Source of the DNA: JACKOB01 sp024234575 | GTDB lineage: Bacteria > Pseudomonadota > Gammaproteobacteria > Pseudomonadales > Oleiphilaceae | Reading direction: 5' to 3' | DNA: 43,753 nt | NCBI GenBank assembly: GCA_051208035.1 | Contig: JBPJFZ010000022.1 | Span: 1 to 43,753, forward strand | In this document: positions 37,602-43,753 of the stretch, in pieces | Position numbering within the stretch: position 1 is the first letter of the stretch | Layout of the letters: each line of letters begins with the position of its first letter | Notes under the pieces: generated by a model | What the model was told of the DNA's origin: nothing | The model's database searches: none | The model's input: only the letters and a program-made list of their open reading frames with translations | Position numbers and translations under genes: made by a program

Positions 37602-40600
37602 TCATTCCTGGAAAAAATTAAACGTGCCTACATCATCTAGGTCAGTCGTTGGCTCTTTGGTTTCTTTGTCAAACACCACCTCTCGGTGACCATCTGGGCT
37701 TAGGTACAGATAATTGTTGACAATATCATGCCCACTTTCCTGGAAGATCACTGACTGTTTCTTATAACCCTGAGCTATCGCTTGCGTTACATTACTAGGT
37801 AAATCTTTGTTGAGAATCTTACTAAAGTGAGAAATAAGCTTTTCATGATCATCCTTCATCTTGTCGAGAAATGATTTATCCGTAAATAACTTTTCTATCA
37901 CCTCAGCATTAAATGAAAGGGTTTTTTCATCTTCCATATAAGTCTCACTTCCCCCCTGCTCAACATACATCGCAATACTCTGCTCAATCGTCAAACCACC
38001 CGTAATATAAGTAAACTTCTCGGCAAAACTAATACCGGGGTCATACTGTCCCTTGGTGTTGTACTGCCACTTAGCAAGATCATTGTGGTTTATTTCAACA
38101 TCCAGCTGATAATGCTCTTTTAGCCATTTCTGGTAGGTTTCTCCGGTTGTGCCTATCACTCCAATCAGCGTCTTATCAAGGTTGGTGTCTTTACCTTTGC
38201 TATAACACTTTCCTTCGTTGACCAATTCACAGCGTTCCTCAACCAGATCTCTTTCTGAGTTTTCTGTAAAGCATTTGCCCTGCTTAACTTGATCGCACGC
38301 CAGTTTGAATATGAGCAGGCTCTCTTCGATATATTGCTTAGAGCTTGCCCAGTCCATACCATCGTTTGTCCACGCCTGTTGATTTACAGGTGTTTTATCT
38401 TCCAGAAATTTAAATTCCCGATCGGGACCACCAAAACAAACGGGTAATGGCTTTACCGGACAAACATCCACACTGCTATGAAGAATCGGGTTGGTCACTA
38501 CATCCCAGCGCTCTTTGCCTGTTGAAGCATCTTCTTTTTTAATGAGTTCATCATCGATGCGCACGCCAGCGTTTTTCGCTTGCTGGATCATCCACATAAA
38601 GGCCACGTCAGAGAGATCTCCTTCACCATAACCACCACCAATATCAGAGTGGGCGCCGACAAATCCCTTTTCTATGCGAGTCGCTGAATTAACCACACCG
38701 TCTTTGCCGTGAATAGACACCGCGGCAAAGCCTTCCCGATGCTCATTAACGGCAACTGCATGAGAGACATAATTCGCACGATCTGGGATACCTAGCTGGA
38801 GAGTTTCAATATCGTCATCTTGATCCAACATTTCGTGATGCGGCACGGTGTCAAAAAGGCCTACAAAATTAAGTTTAAGATTAAAATTATTACAGGCCAT
38901 TCCCATATAGGTTATTAATGACTCCAGGCGGCTGATATTACTGTCATAGGACGTTAAGTCTGTTTGATACTTTTTGTACATCGCTGGATTATCTGCACAG
39001 GCGGACGTCATGCATTTTGGCTTGGCATAGATTTTGTCAAATTCGCCCAGATTCACATCGGCACCAGGGGGATTTTTCTTAGCCTTTTCTACCAGGTCAA
39101 TAAAATCACTGACTATATTTGCAAAGATTCGTGCGCCAGCAGCGCCTCGGCTAAATCCGACAATGTCTACGTTAACAGTATGGTTCGACATACCACTCAT
39201 TACTTGCTCATCGAGATATTCAATCAAGTAGTTTGCCATGAAGTTAGATCGCCCAATCAAACTTGCCCCACCGGCGGCATCGGCAAAAGGCGCATCTCCA
39301 AAACCTGGATCATCCGTACCAACGCCTGTCATGTAATAAAAGTCATCGGTGCTACCTGAGAAATTGTAGCCACTGAAGGTCTTCATGGTCGCCGGTGCTT
39401 CGCCACTAGCACGATTATAGGCTTCTCTAAACCGTACAACATTCGAGAGACTATTAGCGGTTACACCACCCTTCGGGTCGTCTTTGTTTCCAGTGCCATC
39501 AAAGGCAAAGAGTATCAGCCCCAACGGGTCGACATATTGCACTGGGTCGTTGTCGACGTACGCGTAGGTGTTCATGCTGGCTTCAAGTCCGAGCGGATCG
39601 GCACTTATATAGCGACCTGATGCTGGGTCATAATAGCGGTAGTAGTTGTAGTACAGGCCAGTTTCTGAGTCTTCGTACTGACCAGGCAGACGCAAATTCA
39701 TAACAAATGATTCGCCGTCACGATCCGGGTCTTCGCTTATTTGTGCCTGACCAAACGGGGCATAATCGGCTTGCCACACTTTTATGCCGTCATCATTGGT
39801 CACCGCCACCGGCGCACCCAGGTGGTTGGTGTGGACAGCAAATACATCTCTACCTTGCAGTATTGATACAGGTCGAGTGCCACTGTACACATACTGACGA
39901 GTTATTTTGCCTTGCGCATTTACTTCCGCCACAACTTTTTTGCCATCGTAGAGATACTGTTGTGACGCTGAGGTACCATCGTCTTTGTAAGTAGTTTTGC
40001 TGATTCGTTCCGCCCGGCTGTTGTATTCGTAGCTGGCAATCAGTTTGTCTCTGAGGTAAACCTTGGATATCAGGTCGTTTTTATCGTACTCAAAGCGATA
40101 ACCGGCGACTTGCCGTAGCCCTCCGCCCTCCGACAGACTGGCTTCCCATAACGTCTGACGAAACTCTATGGTAGCCAGCTTGTTGCTGGTCTTCTCGTAG
40201 CCATAATCCATGTGCTCGCCATTAACAACTTTTTTGGTGCGGTTGCCGTTGGCATCATAGTGATAACCATAGAGGGCAGAAGGCGTTATTGCCAAATCTA
40301 ACCGGCCGTAATCATCGTAGCGGTAGCGATGCAAAGCTTTATCACCGTTGTTGATGCCGGTAATTTTGCCATCTTTGCCATACAGGTAGCGGTAGTCGTA
40401 AATTCCGGTAGCACTCATATGCTCTAATACACCGGCATTGTAATGATAGGCTGTTGTCAGATCGTTTCCGTGCTCATAGTTTATCGAATGCGTTTTTCCT
40501 ACATCCTGCGCATTTGAAGTCGCTGTTTTTGAGGGGTCGTTAACGGCTCGAATAAGCGTGGTTTTACCAATAAAGTCTTTGCGGTAAATGCCTGCGAGTT

Positions 40601-43600
40601 GTCCGTTGGCTAAATAGTCGTAAACCAACTTTTGACCATCAGGTAACACTTTTTCTATAAGGCGACCGGCATCATTGTAATGATAACGGGTTGTGTAGTT
40701 TTTCTGACCCAGCGTGCGAATAAATTCAGATAGCTTACCCTCAGGGGTGTACAGCCATTGTTCATTCCCTGCTTGCAGTGGCTGGTCTTGTTGCCAGGTA
40801 ATACTGATGACACTGTCGCTTAACGCCGCTGAGGCAACCTTGCCTTGTGCATTATAGGTAAAGCTGACGGTATTACCCGAGGCACTCGTTTTGGCAACTA
40901 GCTGACCGGCGGCATCAAATTGATAAGTGGTTAAGCCGGTATCGGGGCTTTCGGTGAATACGGTATTACCAAAGTCATCCTTGCCAAACCGGGTGGTGTT
41001 ACCCTTGGCATCGGTGACAGCCGTCACCTCCCCTTTCAGGTGCTCGAATCCAAAGTCTACACGACTGTTTTCATCGGAAAAAATGGCAGCTATATGTCCC
41101 AGCGTATTGTATTCATAACCGAGATGCTTACCACGACGATCAGTGACAATAGCAACCGCACTACTTTCTCCTTCATAGCTAAACTGCTTAACCACGGCAT
41201 CTGCAAGGTTCTTGATCGCCACCAAACGACTTTTCGCGTCATAAACATAGTGGAGCCGTGAAAACACAACCCCATCCGTTGACCAGCTTTTCGACTTTAG
41301 ACGACCATCGGAATGCCATTCGGAGGTTTCAGCCTGGTTACCAGCGTGCTTTCGGATGACTCGGCCAGCATCGTCATAATCAAAATACTGCACGCCTGCA
41401 GGTGTGGTTATTTTAACTATCTGATCTGTCTGATCATAGTCATACGCTACCAGTATGTTACCAGCTGCAATGGTTGTGATCTGCCCATTGACATGATAAC
41501 CAACGTCAATCACAGGGCCATTATCCACTTGTACTTTTGCAGGTTTTCCAAAGACGTTATAAGCCAGGACTTTCTCAATTAGACCATCGGCATGGGTGAC
41601 TTGCGTAACTCGCCCAGCCCCATCGCGCAGGTATCGTGTTATGTCTTCAACATCAACATGGGGGCCGTCAATGCTAATTAACTCTCCCTTGTCATCATAA
41701 GTCAGGGATTTTTGTCGAGTGATGGGCTTGTAAGTTACCGGGGCATCGCGGGATTTATTCACTTGTTCAGCGTAACCGGTTTCAGTAACGGTGACTGGCT
41801 TACCCTGGTCGTTATACGAAATCGTTGTAACATGATGACCGTTTGGATTAACACTCTTGCTGATAAACTCTGTCGGTAATCCTGTGTTTTTATAATAACT
41901 GTACTCAGCAATCAGGGTTTGACCTGAGCCATCCAACTTTTCGAGAAAAGCCTGAGTCTTTCTGCCCAACTCATCGTAAACGGATTTAACGACGCGCCCA
42001 TCCTTGTAGCGCACTTCGGTCTGCTGAAACTGTTCGTCATACTCGTAAGCCACATCGCCAATACCACAACTGTTACACCCCGGGCCACGAATTTCGTTCA
42101 CCAACGGAATACCCTTTCTCACTTCAGTAAGGTAAGTGCTTTGCTTGCCCTGGCTGTCGGTGATAAGGGTTTCACCTTTGCCATAGGCTAACGTGACGCG
42201 GTCGACACCATTGGCATGCTCGGAAAAAGTCGCTCGCCCTTGGGCATCGTAAGCCCAGGTGGCGAAACGAATCTGCCGCTCGTCGGTGATACCGGTTAAA
42301 TGGTGCGGGAAGCGGTTGTCTTCGTAGTGATACATCCTAACGTCACCTGCACGGTTGGTGACGCTGGCGAGATTACCCTTTTTATCGTAACGGTAATGCA
42401 GTGATTTTCCCGCCGGGTCGTAGACCTTTTTCAGGCGCTTATTGGTGTAGTAATCAAAAGTGAGCTGGCGCCCCTGGGGGTCGGTAACCTGACGCAACTG
42501 ATCGTTGGGCGTGTAGGTGAAGCGCAGGTATTTACCTGTGGGGGAAATCAGCCGCAATAGCAATCCATCTTTGTTAAAGCGCAGGCTGTAGCCATCTGTA
42601 CGATGCCAGATCATCTTGTCGACAGGGTTGTCGGTAACCTGTAACCAGCCATCAGCAGCGACACGGGCTTGAAACTTACCCGGGGATTCACTGACTTCGA
42701 ATATAATCCGGCGGCCATCGGCCTGTACAACACTGATATCACCATTGCCATGTACCTGTGCACTAACATGGTAGGTATGCCGCCAGCCTTGGCCAATGAG
42801 GTAAGCACTTTGATCATCTGGTTTCGCGCGGGCCTGACTGTTGTAATAGCGACTAAAAGAGAGTCCCAGCTCTCCACTGAGAGCAGCGATGTCAACTTCC
42901 TGTTGAAATTTATTACCGGTGACCACGTTTATCGGATTGCCTGCTTCCAAGGCTTCGACTGACAAGGCATTATTCGTGGGGGAAATGCTATTGCGCCTCC
43001 TTGGTACATACTCACAAGTCTTCCCATCACCTAAACCCGCGTCCTTACAACCATCAGCAAGGGCTCTACAGAGAACAGAACTTTCAATCGGCGACTCACA
43101 GACTTTACCCACCCCACAAACCGGATCTGACTCAGCAGGAGCTGCCGTGGCAGTGCCCGGATTTAAGGATGATATGGGATCGGTGGCGACTGGTTGGCTG
43201 CCACTGAAATTGGCACTTCCCCACATATCCACATCATCAGGATTAACAGTGGCGCTGCCCTCACCCGCGTTGGGCGAAGCACCATTTACGTTGTTGCCGA
43301 CCACAGGAATCGCCCCAGACCCGCCAGTCGATTCGTTAAGCGACTGATTTCCATCGGCATAAGCCGCACTCTGCATGCGCAGTGTTGCCACCGCCGTGAC
43401 GGGTATGCGACCCAGCAGGTAGTAACCGGCATTATCCGGGTCTATTTTGGTCATGATCGCCGGCAGTAACCGGTCGATAAGCGGGATGGTCAGGGCGTAG
43501 GCATAGGTGACTTTGATTTTAAGGAGGTTGGCATCCTGAATATTAACCTTGCTGTGCGGCTTTACCGACCGATCCCGAAAGCGAAGATTCGAGTTAGGGA

Positions 43601-43753
43601 TTTCAAGAACGCCGTCGTCGTTGATGACGCCAAAGTCGTCGAAGGCTTCTTTGGTGGGGTTTAACACTTCGATTTTCGTGTAACGTGGGTCTTGCGCTTC
43701 GAGCATGCCGCGAGTAATCGCCGCCATGGCTTTTTCGGGGCCGCCATCACCGC
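37602..43753 (-). CDS. TadE-Rhs fusion with DUF2235 phospholipase-like tip (5' end outside window)
   Basis: More than 2,049 residues visible; the frame stays open through the right edge (GDGGPEKA before the first internal ATG at 43727). The N-terminus (AMAAITRGMLEAQDPRYTKI, LIDRLLPAIM, GYYLLGRIPVTAVATLRMQS) resembles a TadE/TadG pseudopilin domain. From about residue 264 to 1400 run dozens of Rhs/YD repeats, closing with YDPASGRYISADPLGLEA and DPLGL. The tip (about 1405-2041) is a DUF2235/Tle1-type alpha/beta hydrolase: LFAFDGTGN, GFSRGAAG (nucleophile Ser), GLFDTV (Asp), GAHSDIGGGYGEG (His). Expected role: a polymorphic toxin with phospholipase activity, secreted through a Tad- or type VI-like route, with immunity genes downstream. 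Confidence 0.85.
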   Translation of the reverse strand, partial: GDGGPEKAMAAITRGMLEAQDPRYTKIEVLNPTKEAFDDFGVINDDGVLEIPNSNLRFRDRSVKPHSKVNIQDANLLKIKVTYAYALTIPLIDRLLPAIMTKIDPDNAGYYLLGRIPVTAVATLRMQSAAYADGNQSLNESTGGSGAIPVVGNNVNGASPNAGEGSATVNPDDVDMWGSANFSGSQPVATDPISSLNPGTATAAPAESDPVCGVGKVCESPIESSVLCRALADGCKDAGLGDGKTCEYVPRRRNSISPTNNALSVEALEAGNPINVVTGNKFQQEVDIAALSGELGLSFSRYYNSQARAKPDDQSAYLIGQGWRHTYHVSAQVHGNGDISVVQADGRRIIFEVSESPGKFQARVAADGWLQVTDNPVDKMIWHRTDGYSLRFNKDGLLLRLISPTGKYLRFTYTPNDQLRQVTDPQGRQLTFDYYTNKRLKKVYDPAGKSLHYRYDKKGNLASVTNRAGDVRMYHYEDNRFPHHLTGITDERQIRFATWAYDAQGRATFSEHANGVDRVTLAYGKGETLITDSQGKQSTYLTEVRKGIPLVNEIRGPGCNSCGIGDVAYEYDEQFQQTEVRYKDGRVVKSVYDELGRKTQAFLEKLDGSGQTLIAEYSYYKNTGLPTEFISKSVNPNGHHVTTISYNDQGKPVTVTETGYAEQVNKSRDAPVTYKPITRQKSLTYDDKGELISIDGPHVDVEDITRYLRDGAGRVTQVTHADGLIEKVLAYNVFGKPAKVQVDNGPVIDVGYHVNGQITTIAAGNILVAYDYDQTDQIVKITTPAGVQYFDYDDAGRVIRKHAGNQAETSEWHSDGRLKSKSWSTDGVVFSRLHYVYDAKSRLVAIKNLADAVVKQFSYEGESSAVAIVTDRRGKHLGYEYNTLGHIAAIFSDENSRVDFGFEHLKGEVTAVTDAKGNTTRFGKDDFGNTVFTESPDTGLTTYQFDAAGQLVAKTSASGNTVSFTYNAQGKVASAALSDSVISITWQQDQPLQAGNEQWLYTPEGKLSEFIRTLGQKNYTTRYHYNDAGRLIEKVLPDGQKLVYDYLANGQLAGIYRKDFIGKTTLIRAVNDPSKTATSNAQDVGKTHSINYEHGNDLTTAYHYNAGVLEHMSATGIYDYRYLYGKDGKITGINNGDKALHRYRYDDYGRLDLAITPSALYGYHYDANGNRTKKVVNGEHMDYGYEKTSNKLATIEFRQTLWEASLSEGGGLRQVAGYRFEYDKNDLISKVYLRDKLIASYEYNSRAERISKTTYKDDGTSASQQYLYDGKKVVAEVNAQGKITRQYVYSGTRPVSILQGRDVFAVHTNHLGAPVAVTNDDGIKVWQADYAPFGQAQISEDPDRDGESFVMNLRLPGQYEDSETGLYYNYYRYYDPASGRYISADPLGLEASMNTYAYVDNDPVQYVDPLGLILFAFDGTGNKDDPKGGVTANSLSNVVRFREAYNRASGEAPATMKTFSGYNFSGSTDDFYYMTGVGTDDPGFGDAPFADAAGGASLIGRSNFMANYLIEYLDEQVMSGMSNHTVNVDIVGFSRGAAGARIFANIVSDFIDLVEKAKKNPPGADVNLGEFDKIYAKPKCMTSACADNPAMYKKYQTDLTSYDSNISRLESLITYMGMACNNFNLKLNFVGLFDTVPHHEMLDQDDDIETLQLGIPDRANYVSHAVAVNEHREGFAAVSIHGKDGVVNSATRIEKGFVGAHSDIGGGYGEGDLSDVAFMWMIQQAKNAGVRIDDELIKKEDASTGKERWDVVTNPILHSSVDVCPVKPLPVCFGGPDREFKFLEDKTPVNQQAWTNDGMDWASSKQYIEESLLIFKLACDQVKQGKCFTENSERDLVEERCELVNEGKCYSKGKDTNLDKTLIGVIGTTGETYQKWLKEHYQLDVEINHNDLAKWQYNTKGQYDPGISFAEKFTYITGGLTIEQSIAMYVEQGGSETYMEDEKTLSFNAEVIEKLFTDKSFLDKMKDDHEKLISHFSKILNKDLPSNVTQAIAQGYKKQSVIFQESGHDIVNNYLYLSPDGHREVVFDKETKEPTTDLDDVGTFNFFQE
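38589..38664 (-). repeat. 76-bp segment shared with 35666-35741
   Basis: Coding for the catalytic-His region of the phospholipase tip. The copy in the downstream fragment differs at 3 positions. It could recombine with that fragment and exchange tips. Confidence 0.9.

Noticed and set aside
38964..43469. Several plus-strand frames of 60-140 aa within rhs
   Set aside because: Antisense shadows of the long Rhs frame without ribosome sites or recognisable domains.

Overview
The window looks like the accessory part of a gammaproteobacterial chromosome, probably a marine member of the Cellvibrio/Teredinibacter/Saccharophagus type. That assignment is inferred from the style of the genes (TadE-Rhs fusion, Csx16, RmuC, integron-type toxin-antitoxin cassettes), not from a marker gene. 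No rRNA, tRNA or replication origin was seen.

Layout. (1) 1-4570: the edge of an IS256-type element, a Type I restriction HsdR, and a sigma-54 activator with a CARF-like sensor domain. (2) 5182-12.0 kb: orphan genes, tiny membrane proteins and rmuC. (3) 12.0-28.9 kb: an unusual CRISPR island. It holds a Csx16 gene, two adaptation-only modules (cas2A-cas1-cas1like-cas2B at 15.3-17.6 kb and acidic protein-cas2A-cas1-cas2B at 25.0-26.9 kb), two CRISPR arrays, a dual-OB/DUF488/DUF4326 operon, a ComF-like phosphoribosyltransferase with DprA, and SSB. No interference effector (Cas3, Cas9, Cas10, Cas6 or similar) is present. (4) Two blocks of integron-type toxin-antitoxin cassettes with attC sites (13.3-14.7 kb and 21.0-23.8 kb) abut or interrupt the arrays. 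(5) 29.5-31.6 kb: an unknown gene, a sirtuin, and a methyltransferase cut off by an orphan CRISPR repeat and leader. (6) 31.8-43.7 kb: a TadE-Rhs protein with a DUF2235 phospholipase-like tip, followed by probable immunity proteins.

Three things tie the 12-29 kb island together. First, a palindrome TTCACAA-(AC/GT)-TTGTGAA lies at six places: before rmuC, the 12277 gene/csx16, the first cas2A, the dual-OB operon, the acidic-protein/cas operon, and between ssb and comF-dprA. This points to one regulon joining CRISPR adaptation to single-stranded-DNA handling. Second, both modules carry two distinct Cas2 paralogues around one catalytic Cas1. Third, the leader-distal end of each array is built from tandem ~124-nt units. 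Each unit begins with the first 19-23 nt of its own array's repeat and continues into a multi-hairpin sequence whose stems show compensatory changes between the two loci.

The working model (inference) is a type III-linked adaptation island. Its transcribed structured units yield a constant, processed RNA, or act as a folded DNA recombination target. It is controlled together with DprA, SSB, RmuC and the PRTase, and its effector and operator-binding regulator are encoded elsewhere.
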